A stretch of 64,000 nt of DNA from SIAF01 sp046152955 (GTDB lineage Bacteria; Planctomycetota; Planctomycetia; Planctomycetales; Planctomycetaceae): contig JBJXGA010000457.1 in the NCBI GenBank assembly GCA_046152955.1, forward strand, positions 1 to 64,000. The letters are read 5' to 3'. The notes under the pieces were generated by a model. The model made no database searches. It saw only the letters and a program-made list of their open reading frames with translations, and was not told the DNA's origin. Numbering within the stretch: position 1 is the stretch's first letter; every line of letters starts with the position of its first letter. A program made the position numbers and the translations under genes. Below are positions 53,960 through 64,000 of the stretch, piece after piece.

Positions 53960-55057
53960 TCACTCGCCGCGTTTGTAAAACGGCAGCTTGACCACACTCG
54001 CCGCTTCCCTGGCCCCTCGAATGTCAACTTCCAATCGACCTCCCACGGTCGCGTTTGGCACATCCACATAGGCCATGGCGATCGATTTCTGAAGCGTGGG
54101 GGAAAACGTTCCCGAGGTGACCTCTCCCACCGGTGTGCCGTCGGCCAGAACAGTCGCTCCTTCGCGGGCGATCCGCTTTCCCGCCAGTTCCAATCCGACG
54201 CGGCGGCGACGGAGCGATCCGGATTTGATGCCCAGCAGAGCCGGCTTGCCGATGAACTCCTTGGCGTCGAATTTCACACCAAACGCCAATCCCGCCGTGA
54301 ACGGGTCAATCGCTTCGTTCAGTTCATGCCCATAGAGGGGCATGGCCGCTTCCAAGCGCAACGTGTCGCGGCAGCCCAGCCCCGCCGGGAGTAAACCGAG
54401 CGGCGCGCCCCGTTCGATGAGCTGCTCCCAGAGCGACCGTCCCGCCCCCGCAGGAACGATCACTTCGCAGCCATCTTCTCCGGTGTACCCGGTGCGGCTG
54501 ACGAGCGCCGGTTCGCCACAGACTGTCGCCTGAGTTCCAAAATAGTAGCGAAGCGACGCCAGCGGAACGTCGACCAAAGGCTGGAGCAACTCCAAGGCGC
54601 GCGGCCCCTGCAACGCCAGCATGAACTGCGACTGCGTCAGGTCTTCGACGGTCACCTGAAACGCCCCCTGATGCCGCGCGATCCAGTCCAGGATCTTCAA
54701 TCGATTCGAGGCGTTGACCACCAGCAAGTGGAACTCGTGGAAGCGATAGACCAGCACGTCGTCGAGGATACCCCCTTGCGCGTTGGTCACCAGTGCGTAC
54801 CGGATTTGACCCGGCGCCAAACCGGCCACGTCGTTGGTCAGCAGGTGGTCCAGAAATCGGACGGCGTCCGGACCAGTGAATTTGAGGCGCCCCATGTGCG
54901 CGATGTCGAACAGCCCGGCAGCCGTTCGAACGGCGTGGTGCTCGGCGACAATCGACGTGTATTGCACCGGCATGTCCCAACCGGCGAAATCCACCATCCT
55001 CCCGCCATGAGCTGTGTGCCAATCGTGACAGGCTGTGTGCAACAGGTGCGACGACAT
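53960..55057 (-). CDS. gcvT: Aminomethyltransferase, glycine cleavage system T protein
   Basis: Protein of 365 aa, the standard length. GcvT takes the aminomethyl group from the H protein and yields ammonia and methylene-tetrahydrofolate. The sequence opens with SSHLLHTACHDWHTAHGGRM, has VDFAGWDMPVQYTSIVAEH, FDIAHMGRLKFTGPDA and the conserved GYTGEDGCEV, and ends EVTSGTFSPTLQKSIAMAYV. It lies 6 bp after the TPM-domain gene on the same strand. No gcvH or gcvP is in the window, and no glycine riboswitch was recognised upstream of the pair. Confidence 0.95.
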   Translation of the reverse strand: MSSHLLHTACHDWHTAHGGRMVDFAGWDMPVQYTSIVAEHHAVRTAAGLFDIAHMGRLKFTGPDAVRFLDHLLTNDVAGLAPGQIRYALVTNAQGGILDDVLVYRFHEFHLLVVNASNRLKILDWIARHQGAFQVTVEDLTQSQFMLALQGPRALELLQPLVDVPLASLRYYFGTQATVCGEPALVSRTGYTGEDGCEVIVPAGAGRSLWEQLIERGAPLGLLPAGLGCRDTLRLEAAMPLYGHELNEAIDPFTAGLAFGVKFDAKEFIGKPALLGIKSGSLRRRRVGLELAGKRIAREGATVLADGTPVGEVTSGTFSPTLQKSIAMAYVDVPNATVGGRLEVDIRGAREAASVVKLPFYKRGE

Positions 55058-55063
55058 GAGGCG

Positions 55064-56101
55064 TTAGAAGTCTCCGCCGCCAAAATCTCCGCCGCCGAAG
55101 TCCCCCCCGCCAAAGCCTCCGCCACCCCAGTCGCCGCCGAAGCCGCCATCGCTTTCGGCCATGCCTCCCGAGGGATCATCGAAGTCCCCGCCGCTTCCCT
55201 GAAAATCCTCACCCGCCCCGTCGTTGAAATTTCCCTGGTCATCCATTCCCATGTTGTCCCCGCCGTAGGCGTGGTTGTCGAACAGCGAATGGTACAGCCA
55301 GTTGCCGGCAAACGCTCCCAGCATGCCAGTCATGAGGCTACCCAGAAAACCTCCACCTCCCATGCCAGGGGCGCCGTAATAGCCCCCGCCTCCTCCCCCG
55401 GTGAGTCCTTGCACGATCGCCAGGATCAGACGGATTCCCAGGAACACAACGACGGCGATGATCAGCCAATTGAGCCAACTCAGTCCTCCGGGTTTCGCCC
55501 CCTGATCAGCCGGCGCCTGTTCGGCGCCTCGCGCGGCGCGGCGGTCGGCTCGCCGCCCTGTGGGTGAGGCGGCTCCTTTTCCGCTGGCCTGTTTCAACCG
55601 GGTCTTGGCGATGTGGCTCACATACTCGACCCCTTCGAGCAATCCCTGATCCGGGTCTTTGTTCCGCATCCCTGCCACCAGTTTGTTGCGCAGTTCCTGC
55701 CGTTCGGTCGTTCCAAACCCCCGCTCACGCGACTGCCGATCGACTTCGACCTGCACATAACCGGGATTCCGACAAACCAAAATGAAAATCCCGCGGACCT
55801 GCTCGGAGGTGGCCATTTCGCGGCCCCATTTTTCGAAGAACCGCGCCCGATCGGCCCCCTCCATCCGCTCCACCTCTTCCACCTGACTGGCCGGAACTCC
55901 CTTAACCGTCACGATGCGCAGTCCCAGCGCATGGTCCTTCTGAAGCGCGTCGATTTGCGAGTTGGCCTTGTCGCGCGTCTTCTGACTGAAAAACTCTCCG
56001 CCATCGCGGATTTCCATCCCCTGGACGGTGGTATTTCCGACGGCGACAACGCTTCCTAAGACGAGTGCCAGAAATGATTTCGAGATAAAGGTCGCGTTCA
56101 T
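55064..56101 (-). CDS. TPM-domain (YgcG-like) exported protein with Gly-rich tail
   Basis: About 345 aa. The start MNATFISKSFLALVLG gives a signal peptide. The TPM domain (~30-165: GEFFSQKTRDKANSQIDALQ, LRIVTVKGVPAS, IFILVCRNPGYVQVEVDR) is followed by a basic linker and one membrane helix (LNWLIIAVVVFLGIRLILAI, ~212-232). The last ~110 residues are Gly/Asp-rich and finish with GGGFGGGDFGGGDFGGGDF, so the tail probably sits outside the membrane or in the periplasm. TPM proteins are phosphatase-like or linked to membrane repair; catalysis cannot be judged here. GGAAG precedes ATG by 9 nt. It is directly upstream of gcvT, a pairing that may only reflect convenience. Confidence 0.82.
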   Translation of the reverse strand: MNATFISKSFLALVLGSVVAVGNTTVQGMEIRDGGEFFSQKTRDKANSQIDALQKDHALGLRIVTVKGVPASQVEEVERMEGADRARFFEKWGREMATSEQVRGIFILVCRNPGYVQVEVDRQSRERGFGTTERQELRNKLVAGMRNKDPDQGLLEGVEYVSHIAKTRLKQASGKGAASPTGRRADRRAARGAEQAPADQGAKPGGLSWLNWLIIAVVVFLGIRLILAIVQGLTGGGGGGYYGAPGMGGGGFLGSLMTGMLGAFAGNWLYHSLFDNHAYGGDNMGMDDQGNFNDGAGEDFQGSGGDFDDPSGGMAESDGGFGGDWGGGGFGGGDFGGGDFGGGDF

Positions 56102-56250
56102 GTGAGTTCTTCCGGAATTTGAGTCTTCAAGAGCCTCTCGAAGAATCGTATCGCTCGCCGACGCGCAAAGCAATGTGGGCGCGCGCAGCAGTGGGATTCA
56201 GACAGCGATTCCAGCGGCTGGCCAGAAGGCGACAGATTCGGAAATCTGCC

Positions 56251-56517
56251 CTACGGGTTGAGTTCCGACGGCGTTTTCGGCGCCTGGACAGGAGGTTTGT
56301 CCAGCTTCGCCTCCTCGTAGCGGCTTATCCAACGAAGAACCCGCCAGGCGACGAACATACCGATGCCGATCTCCACCAGAAGGAACGGCAGCGCCCGGAA
56401 TCTTGCCCAGACGAACAACAGCACCAGCGGACCGACCCAGGTTGTACAGAAAATCTCTACGACAAATCCGAAGATGAACCCGCCATAGACCCACAGGGCA
56501 TGATTCTTGTTGCGCAT
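56251..56517 (-). CDS. Small two-helix membrane protein
   Basis: Protein of 88 aa, start MRNKNHALWVYGG. Two hydrophobic stretches (FIFGFVVEIFCTTWVGPLVLL and ALPFLLVEIGIGMFVAWRV) with a short basic loop between are followed by a polar tail (SRYEEAKLDKPPVQ). The topology is probably N-in/C-in. No family is recognised. It lies 150 bp upstream of the TPM gene on the same strand, and is divergent from the Hint-domain gene. Confidence 0.65.
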   Translation of the reverse strand: MRNKNHALWVYGGFIFGFVVEIFCTTWVGPLVLLFVWARFRALPFLLVEIGIGMFVAWRVLRWISRYEEAKLDKPPVQAPKTPSELNP

Positions 56518-56691
56518 CCTTGAATTATACCCCGGCAGCGGGATCAAACAATATCAAACGCCAACCCGAATTCTGGCGTCGCGAAGTCGTGTCCGGTACA
56601 ATCCCGATCACAGTGTGGGGCGACGCCGGTTCCGCGAACAAAACTTCGCGGATTTCCTGCCGCAAGGTCAATCCGCCGAAGGAGAAGTCGC

Positions 56692-58152
56692 ATGCTTGCT
56701 ACTCGCCCTGGGTATCAATCACTTGTTTGGCGTTGTGCGACCATCCTGTGGTGCCTGCTTGCTCCGCTGGCACCACTTCAGGCTCAAGGCAGATTTCCGC
56801 CGGTGACCGACGGGGATGTCCTCGGCCTATCATTGAACCATTATTTCTCCGCGGACAAGAAGCATCACCCCGCCGACTTTGAATGGACGTTCACAGAAAC
56901 GACGTTTCTCCTCCGCAAAGGAGACGGCCCGATCCCCGTCGATCTGCAGGCCAAACTCCTCCCCAAAGGGGCCGCGGCTGATGAAATTCGCGGGCGCTGG
57001 AAACTCGACGAAAAGGATGGTCCCGCACTCGTCCTGACCAAAATCCAGGCCGGTGACAAGGAAGGACGCCCGGAGGTTCGACTGCCAATCTACCGCACGG
57101 CCCCCACCGTCATTCGGATTGGCGAACCGCAGTATGTCTTCGCCTTTGACCAGGAGCTGGCGGCCAACCCACAAGACGATCCCCCGGAAGCGGACCAACC
57201 GCCAAAGGAACCTCCACAGGTTGAAGCTTTGGAAAAAGAACCTGTCGAACTCCGCTCCTGGGTCATTTCACCCGGTCTGAACCTGCCCGAGAGCAAGCAC
57301 CTCATTCACTGGATTCGCCTGAAGGGGGTCGTGAATGACAAGGGGATCGGCCGTGGAACGTTGACGCTGGATCCGAACCCCCCGGCCTACGATGAATACG
57401 GCGACTTTCTGACCGGACGCGAGGCCGAACCGCGCGTGGAACCTTTAGAGCCACTTCCCAACCTCGATTTGCAGTGCGTCATAGAATTCGTCAAAGAGGG
57501 GTTCGTGCCGCGCGTCAACGAAGCCCCGACAAAGCGTAAAATCTATCGCCTCAAAGGACCGCGGATCAAATCGTCTTTCTCGTTCACGACGGCAGGACCG
57601 GGCTTCACATCCGGACGACTGCTGGTCCATAACAAAAAAGGCCAGGTCGCGTTTGTCGTGGAGATGCAGGAGTTGAAACCAGTGGACCCCAATCTTCCGC
57701 TCCCTCCCTGCCACCCCGGATGTTTTCCCGCCGGAACGAAGATTCTTACCCTTCAGGGAGTCGTCCCCATCGAGCAAATCCGGGTGGGACACCTCGTGAC
57801 CTGCGTCGATCGTGACGGTGCCCATTACGTCGCACCGGTGACCGGTTTGTTCACCACGCGGAATCGGCTGGTTGAAATTCGCACCAAACAGGGGAACTTG
57901 CTCACGACGCAGACGCAGCCCCTGGCGCTCGTCGCCGGAGGATTTCAACCCGCGGGAGAACTGGAAGTCGGAGATCGCATCTGGCGCTGGAAGGAGGACG
58001 CGCGTCATCCGGTCGAAGTGAGCGAGGTGCATCCCACCGACCAGGAAGTTCCGGTGTTCAATTTGGTGGTCGGCGATTTGGCGATGTTTGTGGCCGGGGA
58101 CTTCGTGGTCCGGGGAAAACCGCCGGCAGATGTCGAACCGGTGGTTCCTTAA
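56692..58152 (+). CDS. Secreted protein with C-terminal degenerate Hint domain
   Basis: Protein of 486 aa. Residues 1-33 are a signal peptide (LWCLLAPLAPLQAQG). A beta-rich region to ~335 has no named family. At 344 a Hint (hedgehog/intein) domain begins: GCFPAGTKILTLQGVVPIEQI is block A with Cys344 in position 1. Block B reads LLTTQTQPLAL, so the usual TxxH His is Gln409. The C-terminus (VPVFNLVVGDLAMFVAGDFVVRG) matches the last Hint strands but lacks the closing His-Asn. Autocatalytic splicing is therefore doubtful, although Cys344 could still form a thioester. AGGAG precedes the ATG by 7 nt. Neighbours give no clue. Confidence 0.82.
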   Translation: MLATRPGYQSLVWRCATILWCLLAPLAPLQAQGRFPPVTDGDVLGLSLNHYFSADKKHHPADFEWTFTETTFLLRKGDGPIPVDLQAKLLPKGAAADEIRGRWKLDEKDGPALVLTKIQAGDKEGRPEVRLPIYRTAPTVIRIGEPQYVFAFDQELAANPQDDPPEADQPPKEPPQVEALEKEPVELRSWVISPGLNLPESKHLIHWIRLKGVVNDKGIGRGTLTLDPNPPAYDEYGDFLTGREAEPRVEPLEPLPNLDLQCVIEFVKEGFVPRVNEAPTKRKIYRLKGPRIKSSFSFTTAGPGFTSGRLLVHNKKGQVAFVVEMQELKPVDPNLPLPPCHPGCFPAGTKILTLQGVVPIEQIRVGHLVTCVDRDGAHYVAPVTGLFTTRNRLVEIRTKQGNLLTTQTQPLALVAGGFQPAGELEVGDRIWRWKEDARHPVEVSEVHPTDQEVPVFNLVVGDLAMFVAGDFVVRGKPPADVEPVVP

Positions 58153-58447
58153 ACAGTCGCTCGGGCCCCGACATGACGATCCAGGCCAGGTGTGGCCCGC
58201 GCCAACGTGCCTCGATCTGAACCGGATTAGCGATCAGCAGCTCTGAATTTCTGTTCCAGCCCGCCCCCATCCGCCTTGCTCGGATGGAGCGGTTCTACAC
58301 GTGGCAAACCGGGTGGCAGCCGTGTGTGTAGCTCTCCAGGCAGGTCGAACCCTCCGATCGGGTGGCGCGCCTGGTCCAGGTTGCTATCATGGCGGGGCGG
58401 TCCCTCTCCGCCAGCCAACACTCCTCCAGATTCCAGGGTACTTCCCG
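58153..58447. other. Intergenic stretch, no gene seen
   Basis: About 295 bp between the Hint and ceramidase-like genes. It holds a GGGTGGCAGCC stretch that recurs near 7070, and no promoter or terminator I can support. Confidence 0.4.
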
Positions 58448-59848
58448 ATGTGCATCGCTCGATTTGATTCGCGGTCCCCCCGACACTTGCTTCTCTCAGC
58501 CGTTTCCTGCCTGGTTGTGGCCGCGGCCGGATGGTCCTTGTCTCCCCAAGCCTCCGCCGCCGAGTGGAAGGCGGGTACGGCGCGGGTCAAGATCACTCCG
58601 AAACGGCCGATGTGGATGTCGGGCTATGCCAGCCGCGATCATGCGGCGGAAGGGACGCTGATCGACCTGTGGGCCAAGGCGCTGGTTCTGGAAGACCCGC
58701 GCGGCGAACGGGCGGCGCTGGTGTCGCTCGATCTGGTGGGAATCGACCGCGACTTTTCGAATGCCGTGTGTGCGGAGCTCAAATCCAAGCATGGCCTGGA
58801 ACGCCGCCAGATCGCCCTGGCCACCTCCCACACCCACACCGGTCCGGTCGTCGGTAGGACCCTGATGGCGATGTACTTTCTGGACGACGCGAATCGGCAG
58901 CTTGTGGCCGATTACACGTCGGACCTGGAGCAACAGATCGTCCAAGTGGTTGGCGAAGCGCTGGGGAAACTGGCGCCGGCTCAACTGGCGTGGGGGAATG
59001 GTTTCGCGACGTTCGCCGTCAATCGCCGGACGAACTCGGAACCCAAGGTTCCCGAACTCCGCACCCAGGGACAGCTCAAAGGGCCGGTGGATCATGACGT
59101 CCCGGTGCTGTCGGTCCGAGACGGGGAGGGGAAGGTGACGGCGGTCGTGTTTGGGTACGCCTGCCATTCAACGGTCCTGGGAACGTATCAGTGGTCGGGA
59201 GACTATCCCGGTTATGCGCAGATCGAACTGGAAAAGTTGCACCCCGAGGCGACGGCGCTGTTTTTTGCCGGGTGCGGCGCCGATCAAAACCCGCTGCCGC
59301 GCCGAGAGGTGAAGTACGCCGAGGAATACGGCCGCGTGCTGGCCCAGGCGGTGGAAGCGGTGTTGACAGCGCCGATGCAATCGCTCGACGGAAAACTAAC
59401 GACGCGGTATGCCGAAGTGCCGGTCGCGCTGGACACGCTGCCGACGCGCGACGAGCTGGTGAAGCAGTCGCAGGAGAAGGACAAGTACGTGGCCCAGCGC
59501 GCCAAGCTGCTGTTGCAGCAGGTGGATGCGGGGCGTCCGCTGGAGCAAACCTATCCGTACCCGGTGCAAGTGTGGCGTCTGGGACCGCAATTGCAGTGGG
59601 TCACGATGGGGGGTGAAGTGGTGGTGGATTTCTCGATTCGCCTGAAAAGGGAGTTGGGGCGCGATCACACCTGGGTGGCCGGCTATACCAACGACGTGAT
59701 GGCCTACATCCCGTCGCTGCGGGTATTGAAGGAAGGGGGCTATGAAGGAGGAGGGGCGATGGTCTACTACGGCCTCCCCACGATCTGGGGATCTGATGTG
59801 GAGGAAACGATCGTCAAAGCGGTGCATCAGTTAGCCGTCGGACCGTGA
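58448..59848 (+). CDS. Neutral/alkaline non-lysosomal ceramidase-like protein, exported
   Basis: About 466 aa. The signal peptide spans MCIARFDSRSPRHLL to about SAAEW; upstream codons in the same frame are noise. The N-terminal domain has AGTARVKITPKRPMWMSGYA, LVSLDLVGIDRDFS and ATSHTHTGPVVG, the last giving two His of the metal site. GYACHSTVLG and the later FFAGCGADQNPLPR complete the family core. Members with this domain in planctomycetes are usually annotated as ceramidase-like; some cleave other amides, so ceramide is not assured. It precedes a Tat oxidoreductase by about 100 bp on the same strand. Confidence 0.85.
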   Translation: MCIARFDSRSPRHLLLSAVSCLVVAAAGWSLSPQASAAEWKAGTARVKITPKRPMWMSGYASRDHAAEGTLIDLWAKALVLEDPRGERAALVSLDLVGIDRDFSNAVCAELKSKHGLERRQIALATSHTHTGPVVGRTLMAMYFLDDANRQLVADYTSDLEQQIVQVVGEALGKLAPAQLAWGNGFATFAVNRRTNSEPKVPELRTQGQLKGPVDHDVPVLSVRDGEGKVTAVVFGYACHSTVLGTYQWSGDYPGYAQIELEKLHPEATALFFAGCGADQNPLPRREVKYAEEYGRVLAQAVEAVLTAPMQSLDGKLTTRYAEVPVALDTLPTRDELVKQSQEKDKYVAQRAKLLLQQVDAGRPLEQTYPYPVQVWRLGPQLQWVTMGGEVVVDFSIRLKRELGRDHTWVAGYTNDVMAYIPSLRVLKEGGYEGGGAMVYYGLPTIWGSDVEETIVKAVHQLAVGP

Positions 59849-59951
59849 TGGCCCCGACGCAGCTTCTTCTGGATTGAATGGCTCAGCCACTCGAATAGTC
59901 GTTGACAGAGACCACGGCACGGCCGATGGCCGCAATCACAGGAGCCTGAGC

Positions 59952-61133
59952 ATGAACAGCGACCAAATCGACCGCCGGACTTTTGTTGAGCAAGGACTGG
60001 CGGCTGGCGCCGTGCTGGCGCTGCAGCCGTGGTGCGCGGCGGAGGATCTCGCCCGGCGCGTGCGCGTGGCGGTGATTGGCTGCGGCAGCGTATCGAACAT
60101 GTATCTTCCGCATCTGGCGGCCAGCCCGCATGTGGAACTGGTCAGTGCCTGTGACATCATCCCCGAGCGGGCAGAGGGGCAGGGGGGCAAATTCCAGATA
60201 CCGAACCGCTATCCGCACATCGACAAGCTGCTCGCGGGAGCAGCGTTCGATCTGCTGGTCAACCTCACGGACATGCAGGAGCACGAGCGGCTCAACCGTC
60301 AGGCGATCGAGGCGGGCAAGCACGTCTGGAGCGAAAAACCGATGGCCAACTCGCTCGCCGCCGGTCAGGCGCTGCTGGAATCGGCTCGCAAAAAAGGAGT
60401 GCGACTGTGGGGGGCGCCGGCCATGGTGGTCAGCCCGCAGTTTGAATTCATGGCCCGGACGGTGGCGGCCGGTAAACTCGGGAGGCTGGCGGCGGCCCAT
60501 GCCGATTATGGTCATACCGGTCCCGACTGGTCCGCCTTCTTCTACGAAAAAGGGGGAGGCAGCCTCCCCGATCTGGCAGTCTACAACTTGACCACCCTCA
60601 CCGGAATCCTCGGTCCGGCCAAGGAGGTGGTCGCCATGACCAGCGTCGTAACCCCTACCCGCAAGATCTACGGCAAGGGAGAGATGCAGGTCGTCGCCGA
60701 GGACAACGCTATGGTCCTGATGGACCATGGACAGGGGCTGATTTCGCATGTGCAATCCGGCTTCAACTATTTCAATCCGCATGGCCACGACGGCAGTCAG
60801 GAACAGCGGCATACGGTGAGCATCGTCGGGACGCTGGGGAGCATGGGGCTGGTGGGGTACGACTGGGAGCCGCGCGGCGTCGATCTGGCCACGCACGATC
60901 ACCCTGAATACGTTCGGCACGCCACCGACAAGCGCGATTTCGTCTGGCAAATGGGGGCGTCTCTCGCGGCCAAGTCCCTGGCCACCGGAAACGAACTCTT
61001 GATCACTCCGGAACACGCGTTGCACGTTCTGGAGATCATCCAGGCGACGCGGCAATCCCAGGAGACCGGTCGCCGAATTTCCCTGACCTCGACATTCAAG
61101 TGGCCGATTGTCGGCACGAAAGCCGGTGCCTAG
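59952..61133 (+). CDS. Gfo/Idh/MocA family oxidoreductase with Tat signal
   Basis: About 393 aa. The start MNSDQIDRRTFVEQG is fixed by AGGAG 7 nt upstream. DRRTF and the following AAGAVLALQ form a twin-arginine signal, so it is exported folded with its cofactor. The NAD(P) fold VRVAVIGCGSVSNMYLPHL is at ~37-55, and SEKPMANSLAAGQALL contains the EKP motif of the family. The C-terminal substrate domain has HADYGHTGPDWSAFF and GHDGSQEQRHTVSIVG. Sugar or cyclitol oxidation is the usual role in this family; the substrate is open. A ceramidase-like gene lies just upstream and interspersed repeats follow. Confidence 0.9.
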   Translation: MNSDQIDRRTFVEQGLAAGAVLALQPWCAAEDLARRVRVAVIGCGSVSNMYLPHLAASPHVELVSACDIIPERAEGQGGKFQIPNRYPHIDKLLAGAAFDLLVNLTDMQEHERLNRQAIEAGKHVWSEKPMANSLAAGQALLESARKKGVRLWGAPAMVVSPQFEFMARTVAAGKLGRLAAAHADYGHTGPDWSAFFYEKGGGSLPDLAVYNLTTLTGILGPAKEVVAMTSVVTPTRKIYGKGEMQVVAEDNAMVLMDHGQGLISHVQSGFNYFNPHGHDGSQEQRHTVSIVGTLGSMGLVGYDWEPRGVDLATHDHPEYVRHATDKRDFVWQMGASLAAKSLATGNELLITPEHALHVLEIIQATRQSQETGRRISLTSTFKWPIVGTKAGA

Positions 61134-61140
61134 ATTAGAA

Positions 61141-61231
61141 AAGTCCCAACGGGATGGCCCTATGCCAGCCCAGGCCAACGGCCTGGGTAAATGGGCGCGA
61201 CCACGGGAAGCCCCAACGGGGCGGTCCTATC
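61141..61231 (+). repeat. Tandem CCCCAACGGGG / GCCCAGGCCAACGGCCTGGG repeat
   Basis: Two AAG(T/C)CCCAACGGG units (about 61141 and 61208), each followed by (A/G)(T/C)GG(C/T)CCTAT, flank a near-palindromic GCCCAGGCCAACGGCCTGGG. It is in the 235-bp gap after the oxidoreductase gene, which otherwise shows nothing. Confidence 0.65.
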
Positions 61232-61368
61232 GCGCCAGGATGGCCCGCGGCGTCTTTCATCTGACGAGCGGGGCTTTTTTAAGGGAGGCGAACGGGCTTT
61301 CGTCGTTCGCAGCCTCGCCCCTGGGCCGTTGACCTGTTGGCCGATCAATATCCGTGCGCGGCAGGACA

Positions 61369-62855
<1,487 letters not shown>

Positions 62856-62859
<4 letters not shown>

Positions 62860-64000
62860 GGCACACCTCTTGAATCGGATGGACGAAGCTCGCTTCCGTC
62901 GAAACGGTGCGGGATCATCCCTGGGGGATACATCAGCGGCGTCGGATCGACCGCCGGGAGGTCGAACTTCTGGGCGGTCAGGTGATCGAGAAACACCGCC
63001 GCGGAAGGGTCCGCAAACACGAGTCTCCAGCCGGGATTATTGAGCATGCCATTGATCGCCCCGCGCGACATTCGGCTGTCCAGGATGACGACCGGCAAAC
63101 CGCTCTCTGACTGGTTGAACGGCTCCTGCCATCCCAGGTCTCCCATCGCCATCCGCTTCAGGATCTCCAAGAAGGACTCGAACGTCCCCCGTGAACAGAC
63201 CTCCAGCCGGGGATCCATAAAGACCAGTCGCTCGGGACCGTTGTGGTAGGTATACACCGCCGCCTGACCGATGTGCGCCACGAACGCCCGCCGCGGAAAG
63301 CCCGCTTGACCGGCGAATTTGGCCGCATCGTGGATGAACCAGTGTTCCGCCTCCCCCAGCCCAAACGGCTTGTTGCCATCCCCCCAGCGATTCCACACCC
63401 CGGTGACAACCAGCACGATCAGTCCCACAAGCCCCGTGGCGACACCCAGGCTGGCCCGCGCTTGTCGGCGAAGCGGCCAGCGCCCCGCGGCGCGGGAACC
63501 CAGCGCGTCGGCTACGTTGGCGCACAGCACGACGGCGGAGACGAGGGCGAAGATGTTCGTGTTGCGCGTCGCCTTCCACGCCAGAAACGAGAACGCGGCG
63601 AACAGGCCGATCCGCAGCGCGCTCCAGCGACGGCAGGCAACGTACCGCCAGAGAAAGCTGCCGCAAGTCAGCAGCCATAACAGGGACTGCGACAGCAGGT
63701 AAATATTCCAGATCCCGGCGCGGCGAATGAACTGGATCGGCTGCTCGAAGTCCCCGATGTTGCGCGAGTAGAATTCCTGATCGACGGAGAATTTGCGAAA
63801 CAGAGTCAGGGGGAAGAGCGCTCCCTCTTCAAAATAGGGATTGGCGAAACAGGCGAGGAACACCAGCGCTCCGGTCAGAATGATGGCGCGCGGCGACGGA
63901 TGCTCCGCCGGTCGCTCAAGCCCCCATCGACCCTGAGCCCATTCGCGCAACAGAAGATCGACCACGTAACAGGCGCCGATCACCAGTCCCAGAACGAACA
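62856..64000 (-). CDS. Polytopic membrane protein (5' end beyond window)
   Basis: The visible 381 codons begin inside the frame at the right edge. Six or seven hydrophobic helices (for instance GLVIGACYVVDLLL, ALVFLACFANPYF, LLWLLTCGSFLWRYV and GLVGLIVLVVTGVW) are followed by a soluble C-terminal domain of ~150 residues with ERLVFMDPRLEVCSRGTF and LVFADPSAAVFLDHL. The layout is that of a planctomycete membrane protein resembling PMT/GT-C type proteins, but no catalytic residues can be confirmed without the N-terminus. Its stop overlaps the glpK start (ATGA), so it is co-translated with glycerol kinase; whether that is functional is unknown. Confidence 0.7.

Noticed and set aside
53960..56250. 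Glycine riboswitch upstream of the TPM-gcvT pair
   Set aside because: No tandem aptamer pattern or conserved core was seen in the ~150 bp before the TPM gene.

Overview
The window is GC-rich bacterial DNA that looks like a planctomycete (class Planctomycetia). The evidence is the gene content: ECF sigma factors paired with serine/threonine kinases that carry an N-terminal zinc-finger anti-sigma-like segment, a C30-type carotenoid cluster, DUF1080, DUF1579 and TIGR03067-like secreted proteins, a ~4,950-residue FG-GAP/RTX surface protein with an N-terminal LEPR-XLL-like motif, a Tat-dependent Gfo/Idh/MocA oxidoreductase, and short palindromic repeats between genes. No rRNA, tRNA, CRISPR array, prophage or transposase was recognised.

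Layout. 1-6.9 kb (minus): an ABC-2 exporter (permease cut by the window edge) downstream of a tight crtN-like / aldehyde dehydrogenase / crtP-like operon. 7-17.1 kb: DUF1579 protein, an overlapping ECF sigma/kinase pair, a secreted coiled-coil protein ending at a 17-bp perfect hairpin, a GT2 glycosyltransferase, a repeat-filled gap, proC overlapping an alkaline-phosphatase-superfamily gene, and a secreted protein. 17.3-24 kb: a first csrA followed by a terminated structured stretch, a universal stress protein and an Nramp-related transporter lacking the usual metal motifs, a LarA-like nickel-pincer enzyme, a HisN-like phosphatase and an aldehyde dehydrogenase. 24-32.6 kb: repeats, a thioredoxin-like/CAP-like secreted protein, XdhC, a broken small gene, a DUF1080 protein, a cyanophycinase-like protein behind a sigma-54 promoter, and a second csrA upstream of an S41 protease. 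33.2-52.7 kb: a sigma-54 promoter and Gly/Cys-rich secreted protein, an ECF sigma factor, a frameshifted LRR kinase and the giant surface protein. 52.8-64 kb: TIM-barrel protein, TPM protein plus gcvT, a secreted Hint-domain protein, a ceramidase-like enzyme, a Tat oxidoreductase, glpK and a membrane protein cut by the right edge.

How the genes work together. The strongest functional unit is 33.2-52.7 kb. A 30-bp element with 13-bp and 10-bp identical ends at fixed spacing occurs only before the receptor-like kinase and before the giant protein, so both are probably switched on by one factor, plausibly the adjacent ECF sigma. The carotenoid operon has a 17-bp dyad before its first gene. Two near-consensus sigma-54 promoters precede exported proteins, each with a palindrome 200-300 bp upstream. 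Many gaps are filled with interspersed palindromic repeats of at least five families.
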